64,000 nt of DNA from Kocuria rosea subsp. polaris (GCF_001483755.1 NZ_LQBK01000039.1:62001-126000), one strand, 5' to 3'. Counted from the first letter of the stretch, positions 52,557 through 61,580 are shown. Translations and numbers: made by a program. The notes: generated by a model not told the origin, from the sequence alone.

Positions 52557-53669
52557 TCAGCCGAAGATGCTCGCGATCACCGGCTGGCTGGACTTCTGCC
52601 GATCGGTGACGTCGGCGAGGTCCGGCCGCGGCAGCTGAGGCACGTCCGCCGGGTTCTCGAACTCCAGGTCGACGTCCTCGGCGTTGGTCACCGGGCCGTG
52701 GCCGGCCTCGGCCTTGATCCCGTTGGCCTCAGGGCTGTTCAGCCAGGCGGTGAGCAGCTTCGCCGCGTCGGCGTTCTCGGCGCCGTCGATGACCCCGGCG
52801 TACCAGTAGGTGGCCCAGTTGCCGCCCTCGACGGGGTAGGTGATCTCCACCGGCGCCCCGTCCCCGGACAGGGTCAGGTAGTTGCCCATGGCACCCATGA
52901 GGCAGACGTAGGCGCGCCCCTGGACCACGGCGTTGTGGCACTCGGCGGTGTTGGACGCGATGACCACGTCCTGGTCGGCCAGCTTCTCGAGGTACTCCTC
53001 CCCGAGGGAATCCTCGTTGAGCACGAGATCGGCCCACTGCATCCCGCCGCCGTCGGTGGCGGGATCAGTCATGGTGATCTTGCCCTTCAGGGCCGGGTCG
53101 AGCAGGTCGTCCCAGCTCTCCGGCACGCCCCCCACGTCCTGACGCGTGTCGTACACGAATCCGCGGGGCGAGGCCGAGACCGCGGTGAGGGTCCCCGCGT
53201 CGAGCGAGAACTGCGGGTCCCCGGTGAGCTCCTCGGCGTTGAACGGGCGGTACTCGGAGAAGTAGTCCCGGTCGGCGAGCGCCACGGCACCGGTGTCGCC
53301 GGTGATGACCACGTCGGCGATGCGCTGGCCGGAGGACTGCTCCTGCGAGACCTTGGTGTCGAGCTCGGCGCCGACGATCTGGAGGGGCTCGACCTGGATC
53401 TCCGGGAAGCGCTCCTGGAAGCCCTCGAAGACGGCGGGCCAGGTGGCCGTCAGCGGCGTGTAGACGTTGACCGTGGTCTGTCCGCTCTCGACCGCCGAGG
53501 CGTACATCTGCTCGAACTCCGCCATGGCCTCCGCGCCGCCGAGGCCGGCTTCGGCGTCGACGCCCTCGCGTGCGCCCAGGCCCTCGGCGGCCGGGGCGTC
53601 CCCGCCGCAGCCGGTCAGCGCCAGGGCCGAGGCCAGTCCCAGGACGGTGAGGCTCTTACGTGCTTTCAT
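52557..53669 (-). CDS. ABC importer substrate-binding lipoprotein (Fe3+/AEP/spermidine type)
   Basis: A 370-residue extracellular binding protein. The signal peptide ends in a lipobox (LASALALTGC), so it is membrane-anchored. The mature protein has TVNVYTPLTATWPAVFEGFQ, IADVVITGDTGAVALADRD, PESWDDLLDPALKGKITMTD and AAKLLTAWLNSPEANGIKAE, typical of family 1 iron/2-aminoethylphosphonate binding proteins. The ATG at 53669 has AAGG seven bases before it and is preferred to 53684. It is third in an operon with ATPase and permease. The ligand may be an organic anion or metal chelate linked to the aromatic island. Confidence 0.85.
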   Translation of the reverse strand: MKARKSLTVLGLASALALTGCGGDAPAAEGLGAREGVDAEAGLGGAEAMAEFEQMYASAVESGQTTVNVYTPLTATWPAVFEGFQERFPEIQVEPLQIVGAELDTKVSQEQSSGQRIADVVITGDTGAVALADRDYFSEYRPFNAEELTGDPQFSLDAGTLTAVSASPRGFVYDTRQDVGGVPESWDDLLDPALKGKITMTDPATDGGGMQWADLVLNEDSLGEEYLEKLADQDVVIASNTAECHNAVVQGRAYVCLMGAMGNYLTLSGDGAPVEITYPVEGGNWATYWYAGVIDGAENADAAKLLTAWLNSPEANGIKAEAGHGPVTNAEDVDLEFENPADVPQLPRPDLADVTDRQKSSQPVIASIFG

Positions 53670-53702
53670 GTGTGGACCTTTCATGAGGATGGTGCGTGAG
53701 GT

Positions 53703-54815
53703 TCAGAGGGGCAGGCAGGCGAGGGAGTCCGGGGGGATCGCCGCGGTGACGGTGTCCCCGCGGGAGGGTGCGCCGTGGGGCCAGATGTTGGCGACCTCCG
53801 CCGTGCGCAGAGAGACGGAGAAGCGCTGCGGGCCCATCTCGAGGACGTAGATGTACTCGTCGCCGAGGTAGACGATGTCGACCACCGTGCCGGTGCACCG
53901 GTTGGGCATCGTCTCGGCCGGCTCGCCCATGATGACGGAGGCCGAGCGCATGGCGATCTCGACCTGGTCCCCTTCGCGCAGTCCGGCGCGGGCAGGGCAG
54001 TCCAGTCGCAGGTCGGTGCCGTCCAGGCGGACGGCCACGCCGTGGTCGTCGGCGGTGACGACCGCCGCCCGCAGGAAGTTGTCGTAGCCGACGAAGTCGG
54101 CGACGAAGTGCGAGACGGGGTGCCAGTAGATCTCCCGGGGTGTGCCGACCTGCTCGATCTCGCCCTTGTTGAGCAGGACGATGCGCGTCGACAGGGAGAC
54201 GGCCTCCTCCTGGTCGTGGGTGACGTAGATGGAGGTCGTTCCCACGCGGCGGTGCATGTCCCGCAGTTCGCTGCGCATGTCCTGGCGGAGCCGGGCGTCC
54301 AGGTTGGACAGCGGCTCGTCGAAGAGCAGCAGCCGGGGGTCGGCGACGAGGGCCCGGGCCAGGGCCACGCGCTGCTGCTGGCCTCCGGACAGGTCCGTGG
54401 CCATGCGGCTCGCGTACTCGTCCAGGCCCACCATCTCGAGGACGTCGCGCACCCGGCGTGCCCGCTCCGGCACGCTGACCTTGCGCATCCGGAGCGGATA
54501 GCCGACGTTGGCGGCCACGGACATGTGGGGCCACAGGGCGTAGCTCTGGAAGACCATGCCGATGTCCCGCTTCTCCGGGGGGACGTGGCGGTGCTCTGCG
54601 GGGGCGTCGACCACTTCGTGCCCGATGGACACCCGTCCGCCCGTCGGGCGCTCCAGGCCCGCGACGCAGCGCAGGGTGGTCGTCTTGCCGCACCCGGACG
54701 GGCCGAGGAGCGTCAGGAACTCGCCCTCCTCGATCTCCAGGTCCAGCGCCGGCACGGCCGGCGCCGCCTTGGGGGAGTACCGCTTCTCCAGGGACTCGAT
54801 GCTCACTCTTGCCAT
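53703..54815 (-). CDS. ABC importer ATP-binding protein (PotA/FbpC-like)
   Basis: A 370-residue ATPase. Walker A is LLGPSGCGKTTTLR, the Q-loop is VFQSYALWPHMS, the signature is DLSGGQQQRVALARAL, Walker B is RLLLFDEPLSNLDA and the switch is YVTHDQEEA. The C-terminal 130 residues form a TOBE regulatory domain (AMRSASVIM, VVDIVYLGDEYIYVLEMG). It lies eight bases after the permease gene and 33 before the binding-protein gene. Confidence 0.92.
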   Translation of the reverse strand: MARVSIESLEKRYSPKAAPAVPALDLEIEEGEFLTLLGPSGCGKTTTLRCVAGLERPTGGRVSIGHEVVDAPAEHRHVPPEKRDIGMVFQSYALWPHMSVAANVGYPLRMRKVSVPERARRVRDVLEMVGLDEYASRMATDLSGGQQQRVALARALVADPRLLLFDEPLSNLDARLRQDMRSELRDMHRRVGTTSIYVTHDQEEAVSLSTRIVLLNKGEIEQVGTPREIYWHPVSHFVADFVGYDNFLRAAVVTADDHGVAVRLDGTDLRLDCPARAGLREGDQVEIAMRSASVIMGEPAETMPNRCTGTVVDIVYLGDEYIYVLEMGPQRFSVSLRTAEVANIWPHGAPSRGDTVTAAIPPDSLACLPL

Positions 54816-54823
54816 GGGTCTTC

Positions 54824-56629
54824 CTATCGGGTGGAGGCCGCGCTGAGTGCGCGGGTGTTGTCGGGGATCTGGTCCGGATCGGGAGTGGATGCCGCCCGGT
54901 CGAGCTGCGGGTCGGGCCGGACGGCGTCCACCAGGGCTCCGCGGGACCTGGTCCTGCGCTCGGCGCGCTTGCGCAGGAGGCGTCCGATGCCGAGCATGAT
55001 CGCCCCGCCCAGGGCCAGCAGCACGAGCAGGACCAGCAGGAGGGCGGCGGCCCGGGATCCGTTGCCGAGCTGGGTGTAGTAGTTGTAGACGAGCAACGAG
55101 ACGGTCTCCGTCCGCGTGCTGGAGAGCAGGATCGGGATGTCCAGGCTGCCGGCGGCCATCACGCCGGTGATGAACCAGGAGGCCAAGAAGGTGGGCCCGA
55201 TCAGCGGCACGACGATCGTGCCCATCATGCGGGGCGCGGACGCGCCGCACACCCGGGCGGACTCCTCCAGCTCGACGCCCAGCTGGCCCACCGGGCCGCT
55301 GGTGGCGCGCTGGGCGATCGGTGTCACCACGATGGTCAGGGCGATCAGCACGATCCAGACCGAGCCGTAGAGATTCTTCAGGCCGGGCACGCTCAAGTAG
55401 GCCCAGGTGATGGCCAGCGCCAGGACGATGCCGGGGACCGCGACGACGGCCCAGACGACGAGCTCGGGAACCTTGGCCAGACGGGACTTGCTCCGCAGCG
55501 CGACGTAGCTGATGAGCACGGCCAGCGCCGTGGCGAAGAACCCGCCGACGACGCCCACGAAGAAGGTGTTCTGCAGCGCCCGCAGGACGTCGGAGGAGTC
55601 GAAGAGGTCGAGGTAGTGCTTGAGGGTGATCCCGGAGACGCCCAGGACCGGCTGGAGCGAGCCGATGATCAGCTGCACCAGGGGCAGGAGCAGCGCCACG
55701 GCGGTGTAGAGCAGGAACAGGGCCAGGCCCGCCCACCGCCAGGCGCCGATGTCCTCCCGCTCCAGGCGGTAGGCCTTGCCGGTGACCGTGATGAAGTTCC
55801 GGTTGCCGAGGGCCTTGGAGCGCACCAGCACGAGCAGGTAGATGATGGCGATCAGCAGCAGGGACAGCGCGCTCGCGGAGTCGTAGCGGATCGGGGTGGT
55901 GGCGAGGAAGTCGTAGATCTGCGTGGGGAAGACGTAGATGCCGGCGGGAACGCCCAGGATGAGGGCGACGTCGAGCTGCCCCAGGGAGTTCACGAAGCCG
56001 AGGATCGCCAGACCGGACAGGGTGGGCAGCAGGATCGGGATGTTGATGTCCACGAACAGCCGGAGCCGGCTGGCTCCGGACAGCCGGGCCGCCTCCTCCA
56101 TCGAGCGGTTCAGGGCGCGCACGGGGCCGAGCAGGAGCAGGTACATCACAGCGATGCCCTTCAGCCCGCTCACCAGGATCAGTCCGGTCCAGGAGAACGC
56201 GTCCAGGCGGGCCTGGCCGTCCGCTCCCGTCCCGAGTGTCTGGGTGACCAGGCCGGTCGGACCCGTGAGCATGCCCCAGCTGATCGCGAAGAAGAGGGTC
56301 GGGATGGCGAAGATGGTGACCATCGTGATGGTGATGGCCTTGGCCCCCGGCGTGTTGGTCCGGGTGGCGAGCCAGGCGAAGACGAAGCCGCCCACGATGC
56401 CGATCGTCTGCACCCCGACGGCATAGAGCACCGAGGCCCACAGCGTCTCCCACGTGGCCGGGTCGCCGTAGGCGTTCGTGAACCCGGAGAGCGTGAGGTC
56501 CCCGTCGGTTCCCGGTTGGCCGCTGCGGAAGGCGCCGTACACGAGCATCAGCAGCGGATAGCCGAAGAATGCGCCGATGAAAAGCAGGAACACGAGCAGC
56601 GGTGTGCTGACTGATCTGAGTCGGTTCAC
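54824..56629 (-). CDS. ABC importer permease, two fused transmembrane domains
   Basis: A 601-residue inner-membrane protein with about twelve hydrophobic segments. It contains two BPD-type EAA loops, one per half (EEAARLSGASRLRLFVDINI and EESARVCGASAPRMMGTIVV). This FbpB-like fused layout is typical of iron/AEP importers. The GTG at 56629 has GGAGAGG and is preferred; an in-frame ATG at 56659 is an alternative. It is first in the importer operon. The cytoplasmic C-terminus is basic then acidic and probably disordered. Confidence 0.87.
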   Translation of the reverse strand: MNRLRSVSTPLLVFLLFIGAFFGYPLLMLVYGAFRSGQPGTDGDLTLSGFTNAYGDPATWETLWASVLYAVGVQTIGIVGGFVFAWLATRTNTPGAKAITITMVTIFAIPTLFFAISWGMLTGPTGLVTQTLGTGADGQARLDAFSWTGLILVSGLKGIAVMYLLLLGPVRALNRSMEEAARLSGASRLRLFVDINIPILLPTLSGLAILGFVNSLGQLDVALILGVPAGIYVFPTQIYDFLATTPIRYDSASALSLLLIAIIYLLVLVRSKALGNRNFITVTGKAYRLEREDIGAWRWAGLALFLLYTAVALLLPLVQLIIGSLQPVLGVSGITLKHYLDLFDSSDVLRALQNTFFVGVVGGFFATALAVLISYVALRSKSRLAKVPELVVWAVVAVPGIVLALAITWAYLSVPGLKNLYGSVWIVLIALTIVVTPIAQRATSGPVGQLGVELEESARVCGASAPRMMGTIVVPLIGPTFLASWFITGVMAAGSLDIPILLSSTRTETVSLLVYNYYTQLGNGSRAAALLLVLLVLLALGGAIMLGIGRLLRKRAERRTRSRGALVDAVRPDPQLDRAASTPDPDQIPDNTRALSAASTR

Positions 56630-56695
56630 GATGGCCTCTCCGTGGGTCTCTCCGGACATTCCGCATGAGCTCACGGGTCCGGGTGCTGATGCCCC

Positions 56696-56723
56696 ATCCT
56701 GTGTGTGATTTATGACACTGTCA
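56696..56723 (-). promoter_or_regulatory. promoter of the ABC importer operon
   Basis: Minus strand TTGACA (56718-56723), 16 bases, CAGGAT (56696-56701), about 67 bases upstream of the preferred start. Confidence 0.55.
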
Positions 56724-56809
56724 ACGGATTCTGCATAATTGGGTTCAAAAGATTTTGTCCCCACTGATGTGGATGACGCGTGCTGACGCAACTTCGAATC
56801 AAGGGTGGC

Positions 56810-56823
56810 GTGATCGGGATCAC
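56810..56823. promoter_or_regulatory. palindrome upstream of the flavin reductase fusion
   Basis: GTGATCGGGATCAC is a perfect inverted repeat around two bases, 73 bases before the reductase ATG in the region shared with the importer. It is a candidate regulator site. Confidence 0.5.
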
Positions 56824-56895
56824 GAATATATTCTGTTCCTGATAGTGCAAACCGTCGGCCGAGGGGTCGCCGATCCACACCTTGAGGAGAACGCC

Positions 56896-58143
56896 ATGAG
56901 CGAGAGCACTCTCGACACCCCGACCACCTTCGATCCGCGGGCATTCCGCGACGTCATGGGCCACTATCCGACGGGCGTGGTGGTGGTGACCGCCGTGGTC
57001 GACGACGAGCCCGTGGGCATGGTCGTCGGCACCTTCAGCTCCGTCTCGCTGGACCCGCCGCTGGTCTCCTTCATGCCGATGACGACCTCCGCCACCTACG
57101 CGAAGCTGCGGGCGGCGGACGGGGTGTGCATCAGCGTCTTCGCCCACGACCAGCTGCAGGCCTGCAGGACCCTCGCCTCGAAGGACCCGGAGAAGTTCGA
57201 CAAGGTCGAGTGGAGCCGCTCGCCCTCGGGGGCGCCGGTGATCGCCGGCGCCGTGGCGCACATCCACGGGCGCATCGAGCGGGAGATCGAGGCCGGCGAC
57301 CACTACATCACCCTGGTGGCCGTCGACGACATCGCGGTGAGCCGGCCGGTGACGCCGCTGCTGTTCTTCCAGGGCGGCTACGGCGGGTTCTCCACCACGG
57401 GGCTGTCCGCCCACGTGGACGAGTCGCTGATCTCCGCCGTGCGGATCGCGGAGGCCGCCCGCCCGCAGCTGGACCGGCTCGCGCAGCGGTTCGGCTGCTC
57501 GGCCGCGGCGCTGGTGCAGATCAGCGCACTGGACCAGACCATCGGCGCGACCTCCTACGGCGGGGACACCGACGCCGACGAGCGCATCGGCGTGCGCGTG
57601 CCCCTCATCCCGCCGCTGGGCGAGGCCGCCGTGGCCTGGAGCCCGGACCAGGTGGAGCGCTGGGTCTCCCGGATCCACCCGCAGGACGAGCAGGTGATCA
57701 CCGCCTATCGCGAGGCCGCGCAGCGGGTGCGCGAGCAGGGGTACGCCATCTCCCGCGTGGACCACGACCCGGAGGGCTACGAGCGGCTCGGGGAGGCGCT
57801 GAGCGAGTACGCCGGCGGTGAGCTGACCCCGGCCCGCGACCGTGCCGTGCGCACCACCATCGCCGGAGCGCGCCACTTCTTCGGCGGCTCCGTCGAGGCC
57901 TCGGAGACCGGGGTCCGGCTGGCCAGCGTGGTGGTGCCGGTCTTCGCTCCCGACTCCGGGAACCCCGTCAACTCGGGCCTGGTGCTGCGCCTGTGCCACC
58001 TGCCCGCCGCGGTGGACGGCGCCACCGTCCAGGAGTGGGTCCGCGCCATGCAGGACGCGGCCGCCGAGGTCACCGAGGCTCTCCGGACGAGCGCCCGCAG
58101 GGACTACGCCCGGTACGCCGCCGCCGGGCTCCGGGACGCCTGA
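56896..58143 (+). CDS. flavin reductase fused to an IclR-effector-like domain
   Basis: A 415-residue fusion. Residues about 14-165 are a RutF/HpaC-type NAD(P)H:flavin reductase (RDVMGHYPTGVVVVTAV, SLDPPLVSFMP, ADGVCISVFAHDQ, FFQGGYGGF). Residues about 178-405 resemble the ligand-binding domain of IclR regulators: LVQISALDQTIGATSYGGD, RIGVRVPLIPPLGEAA, VREQGYAISRVDHD and LASVVVPVF, without an IclR DNA-binding helix. The reductase part would feed FMNH2/FADH2 to the HpaB and LLM enzymes. The second domain probably senses an aromatic ligand and tunes activity, as the different MarR-like domain does in Acinetobacter HPA hydroxylase reductase C1. The ATG at 56896 has GAGGAGA. Confidence 0.82.
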   Translation: MSESTLDTPTTFDPRAFRDVMGHYPTGVVVVTAVVDDEPVGMVVGTFSSVSLDPPLVSFMPMTTSATYAKLRAADGVCISVFAHDQLQACRTLASKDPEKFDKVEWSRSPSGAPVIAGAVAHIHGRIEREIEAGDHYITLVAVDDIAVSRPVTPLLFFQGGYGGFSTTGLSAHVDESLISAVRIAEAARPQLDRLAQRFGCSAAALVQISALDQTIGATSYGGDTDADERIGVRVPLIPPLGEAAVAWSPDQVERWVSRIHPQDEQVITAYREAAQRVREQGYAISRVDHDPEGYERLGEALSEYAGGELTPARDRAVRTTIAGARHFFGGSVEASETGVRLASVVVPVFAPDSGNPVNSGLVLRLCHLPAAVDGATVQEWVRAMQDAAAEVTEALRTSARRDYARYAAAGLRDA

Positions 58144-58222
58144 GCGCGGACCGGAGCCGACACACCCCTCCGGTCCGGCGCCCCGCCCCCGGAACAGGAT
58201 CAGAACACCACGGGAGTCCCGC

Positions 58223-59071
58223 ATGACGAACCTTCACGCCGCCGCACCGATCGCCGCACCGAGCGCCGCGCCCTCGGGCCCGGCCGAGCCTCCGCCCGCC
58301 CCTGACACGTGCGCGAGCACGTCCTCCCCGGACCCGAGCGCCCACTCCGCCCCGAGGGCTCTCGAGCTGAGCCGGTCCCGCGCGGTCGCCTGGCAGGTCG
58401 AGGGGATCGTCGTCGCGGGGGACCGGCGCGGCCGGCTGCTGGGCTTCCCCACCGCCAACGTCGCCGTGCCCGACCAGCCGTGGCGCGACGGGGTCTGGGC
58501 GGCCACCGTGCAGATCGACCCGGCCCGGTCCGGGCCGGTGCACCTGGCCGCGGTGTCGGTCGGCCGCCGGCCGACCTACTACGGCCGGGACGGGGTGCGC
58601 CTGCTGGAGGCCCACCTGCTCGACTTCACGGGCGACCTCTACGGGCACACCGTCCTCGTGCGGCTGCACGAGCGGCTCCGGCCGCAGCGGCGGTACTCCG
58701 GGTCGAAGGAGCTCGTCGAGCAGCTGCACAGGGACGTGGCCGGGACACGGGCCTGGGCCTCCCGCCGGGACGCCCCGAGGACCCCCGGCGCCTCACCGGG
58801 CGCGCCCGAGCACGGGACGGCGGGCGGCGGCCGCCGTCGCCCGGTGCGCAGGAAGCGGCGGCTCAGCCCCGAGGACGTGCGGCACCTGCAGGAGCGGCGT
58901 CACCGGAAGCGCGAGCAGCTGATCGGGGCCACAGTGCTCGACCTCAGCCGTCAGGGGCAGCCGCCCACCCACGACCTCGTGGCGCGCCGCACCGGCCTGC
59001 CGGTGGACTTCCTGCGCTCGCGATACCCCACCGCCGAGATGCTGGCGGAGACGGTGGGCCGGGCCGGCTGA
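58223..59071 (+). CDS. riboflavin kinase fused to a TetR-like helix-turn-helix
   Basis: A 282-residue protein. Residues 1-50 are Ala/Pro/Ser-rich. Residues about 55-175 are a riboflavin kinase domain: EGIVVAGDRRGRLLGFPTAN, VSVGRRPTYYG and EAHLLDFTGDLYG, with no FAD synthetase domain. After a basic linker, residues about 225-280 look like a TetR-type helix-turn-helix (THDLVARRTGLPVDFLRSRY followed by PTAEMLAETV). It would make FMN from riboflavin and may bind DNA. The ATG has CGGGAG. It lies 79 bases after the flavin reductase fusion on the same strand and ends the flavin-rich island. An HTH of another family, or a non-DNA role, is possible. Confidence 0.78.
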   Translation: MTNLHAAAPIAAPSAAPSGPAEPPPAPDTCASTSSPDPSAHSAPRALELSRSRAVAWQVEGIVVAGDRRGRLLGFPTANVAVPDQPWRDGVWAATVQIDPARSGPVHLAAVSVGRRPTYYGRDGVRLLEAHLLDFTGDLYGHTVLVRLHERLRPQRRYSGSKELVEQLHRDVAGTRAWASRRDAPRTPGASPGAPEHGTAGGGRRRPVRRKRRLSPEDVRHLQERRHRKREQLIGATVLDLSRQGQPPTHDLVARRTGLPVDFLRSRYPTAEMLAETVGRAG

Positions 59072-59102
59072 CCTGCCGCGGCCCGAGCGGCGCGGCAGGT
59101 CA
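59069..59102. terminator. bidirectional terminator, 12-base stem
   Basis: Arms 59069-59080 and 59091-59102 are perfectly complementary with a ten-base loop, at the end of the kinase gene and before the convergent PLD gene. Confidence 0.7.
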
Positions 59103-59122
59103 CCGGAAGGGTCCCCGCCGGC

Positions 59123-60376
59123 TCAGAGGAACCGCCACAGCGGCCGCAGGACCACCTCCGCGAAGCGGGCCGCGGGGTGGCGGCGGTCCCACTCCTCGGC
59201 CGTGAGCTCCCGGCAGTTCTCGCTGTCGGCGGCGAAGATGCGCTCCATGTCCGCGGCGAAGGCCTCGTCGTGGATCTCGAGGGTCGTCTCGTAGTTGAAG
59301 CCCAGGCTCAGGCGGTCGATGTTGGCGGTGCCCACCAGCGACCACTGGCCGTCGATGGTGACCGTCTTGGCGTGGATCATCGCGTTGCGGTAGAGCAGCA
59401 GTGTGATGTCCTCCTCGAGCAGCGCCGAGTAGAAGCCGCGGGCCAGCCAGTCGGCGATGACGTGGTTGGAGTTCTCCGGGATGATGACCCGCACGTCCAC
59501 GCCGCGGTGGGAGGCCTCGACCAGCGCCTCGAGGATCTGCTGGTCGGGGATGAAGTAGGCCGTGGTGAGGTGGATGTGGTGCGTCGCGCGGTGGATCGCG
59601 TCCAGGTAGACGCTGCGGATCGGGTACACCAGGCTCGCCGGGATGTTGTTGACCGCGTGCACGCGCGAGTCCCACTCGCCGGGGCTCAGGTGCGGCAGCC
59701 GGTCCGGGCGGTGGGCGGAGGAGTGGTTCCACACGGCGGCGAAGGAGTGGCTCAGCTCGAAGGTGGCGGGCCCGGTCAGGCGCACGTGGGTGTCGCGCCA
59801 CTCGGTGGCGTACAGGGAGCCGATGTTGTAGCCGCCCACGAACCCGACCTCGTCGTCGACCACGAGGAGCTTGCGGTGCGTCAGCCCGGACGCCTGCACC
59901 GGGGTCAGCAGCCGGCGCAGGTGCACCGCGGGGAAGCGGTGGACGTGCGCGTCCGGGTGGAACGCGTAGAAGGACCGGGGCACCACGAGGTTCCCGAAGC
60001 CGTCGTAGATCACGTAGACCTCGACCCCGCGCTCGGCGGCCTCGTTGAGGGCGTCGCGGAAGGCGGTGCCGACCCCGTCGTCCTTCCAGAGGTAGGTCTC
60101 CAGCAGGATGCGCTCCTCGGCGCCGCGGATCGCGGCGAGCATGTCCCGGTAGAGGTCCTCGCCGTAGGTGTAGGCCGTGGTGCCGGTGCCGGCCACCTCG
60201 CCCTCGAAGGTCCCCGGCCGGGGGAAGCCGCTGCGCCGCACGCGCTGCCGGCGCTTGACCGCGTCCGTGCCGACCAGGGTGACGACGACGGCGGCCTGCA
60301 CCGCGGCGAAGCCGGCCGCCGAGCGCAGGGCGAGCTTGCGGAGGAGGTGGGGGTCCGCTGCGGGGAAGAGGCTCAT
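59123..60376 (-). CDS. cardiolipin synthase-like phospholipase D protein
   Basis: A 417-residue membrane-associated PLD-superfamily enzyme. An N-terminal hydrophobic segment (AAGFAAVQAAVVVTLVG) is followed by two HKD motifs: THRKLLVVDDEVGFVGGYNI and HAKTVTIDGQWSLVGTANID. It probably joins phosphatidylglycerol units into cardiolipin or makes a related lipid. It is convergent with the riboflavin kinase gene and shows no functional link to it. Confidence 0.87.
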   Translation of the reverse strand: MSLFPAADPHLLRKLALRSAAGFAAVQAAVVVTLVGTDAVKRRQRVRRSGFPRPGTFEGEVAGTGTTAYTYGEDLYRDMLAAIRGAEERILLETYLWKDDGVGTAFRDALNEAAERGVEVYVIYDGFGNLVVPRSFYAFHPDAHVHRFPAVHLRRLLTPVQASGLTHRKLLVVDDEVGFVGGYNIGSLYATEWRDTHVRLTGPATFELSHSFAAVWNHSSAHRPDRLPHLSPGEWDSRVHAVNNIPASLVYPIRSVYLDAIHRATHHIHLTTAYFIPDQQILEALVEASHRGVDVRVIIPENSNHVIADWLARGFYSALLEEDITLLLYRNAMIHAKTVTIDGQWSLVGTANIDRLSLGFNYETTLEIHDEAFAADMERIFAADSENCRELTAEEWDRRHPAARFAEVVLRPLWRFL

Positions 60377-60464
60377 CCGCGAAGCCTATCCACCGGCCCC
60401 GGGCGCTCGCCGGAGCGGCCCGCCATGAACGACGACGGGCCGCCCCGGGATCGGGGGCCGGCGC

Positions 60465-61580
60465 TCAGGCGGACGCGAGCGCGGGGTCGGTGTGCTCGAG
60501 GCCGTGGGCCTCGCTCACCGACCGGTGGGTGACCCGCCCGGCGTGGACGTTGAGCCCGGCGGCCAGGGCCGGGTCGGCGGCCAGCGCGGCCTCGGCGCCC
60601 CGGTCGGCGAGGGCCACGGCGTGGCGGAGGGTGACGTTGGTCAGCGCGTAGGTGGAGGTGGACGGCACGGCCCCGGGCATGTTGGCCACGCAGTAGAAGA
60701 CCGTGTCGTGGACGCGGAAGGTCGGGTCCTCGTGGGTGGTGGGGCGGGAGTCGGCGAAGCACCCGCCCTGGTCCACGGCGATGTCCACCAGCACGCTGCC
60801 GGGCTTCATGGCCGCGACCATCTCGTTGGTGACCAGCTTCGGGGCCCTCGCCCCGGGCACGAGCACGGAGCCGACGACGAGGTCGGCCTCGGTCACGGCG
60901 CGCTCGACCTCCAGGGCGTTGGAGGCGATGGTCGTGAGGCGCCCGGCGTACCGGTCGTCGAGCTGGCGCAGGCGGTCGACGTTGATGTCGAGGATGCTCA
61001 CGTCCGCGCCCAGGCCCACGGCCATGGCGGCGGCGTTGGTGCCGGCCACCCCCGCGCCCAGGACGGTGACCTTGGCCGGGCGCACCCCGGGCACCCCGCC
61101 CAGCAGCACGCCCTTGCCGCCGGCCGGGGCGGTCAGGGCCGCGGCTCCGGCCTGGACGGCCAGCCGCCCGGCGACCTCGCTCATCGGGGCCAGCAGCGGC
61201 AGGCGCCGGTCCGGGGTCTGGACCGTCTCGTAGGCGATCGCGGTGACCCCGGCCTCCAGCAGGGCGGTGGTCAGCTCGGGCTCGGCGGCCAGGTGCAGGT
61301 AGGCGAAGAGCACCAGGCCCTCGCGGAAGCGGTGGTACTCGGAGGCCACCGGCTCCTTGACCTTCAGGACCATGTCGGCCCGCGCCCACAGCTCGTCGGC
61401 GTCGGCGACGATCTGCGCGCCGGCGGCGGTGTAGGCGTCGTCGTCGATCCCGGACCCGAGGCCCGCCCCGGCCTCGACGAGGACCTCGTGGCCGTGGGCC
61501 ACCAGCTCGTGCACGCCCGGGGCGGTGATGGCCACCCGGTACTCGTTGGTCTTCACTTCGCGGGGAACGGAGACGATCAT
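60465..61580 (-). CDS. ald: alanine dehydrogenase
   Basis: A 371-residue NAD-dependent enzyme converting L-alanine to pyruvate and ammonia. The start [20 protein letters not shown] and the lysine in [12 protein letters not shown] are hallmarks. The cofactor motif is [20 protein letters not shown], and [20 protein letters not shown] and [19 protein letters not shown] are characteristic of the family. Length is normal. It is divergent from an Lrp regulator, matching the ald-aldR pairing known in actinobacteria. Confidence 0.93.
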   Translation of the reverse strand: MIVSVPREVKTNEYRVAITAPGVHELVAHGHEVLVEAGAGLGSGIDDDAYTAAGAQIVADADELWARADMVLKVKEPVASEYHRFREGLVLFAYLHLAAEPELTTALLEAGVTAIAYETVQTPDRRLPLLAPMSEVAGRLAVQAGAAALTAPAGGKGVLLGGVPGVRPAKVTVLGAGVAGTNAAAMAVGLGADVSILDINVDRLRQLDDRYAGRLTTIASNALEVERAVTEADLVVGSVLVPGARAPKLVTNEMVAAMKPGSVLVDIAVDQGGCFADSRPTTHEDPTFRVHDTVFYCVANMPGAVPSTSTYALTNVTLRHAVALADRGAEAALAADPALAAGLNVHAGRVTHRSVSEAHGLEHTDPALASA

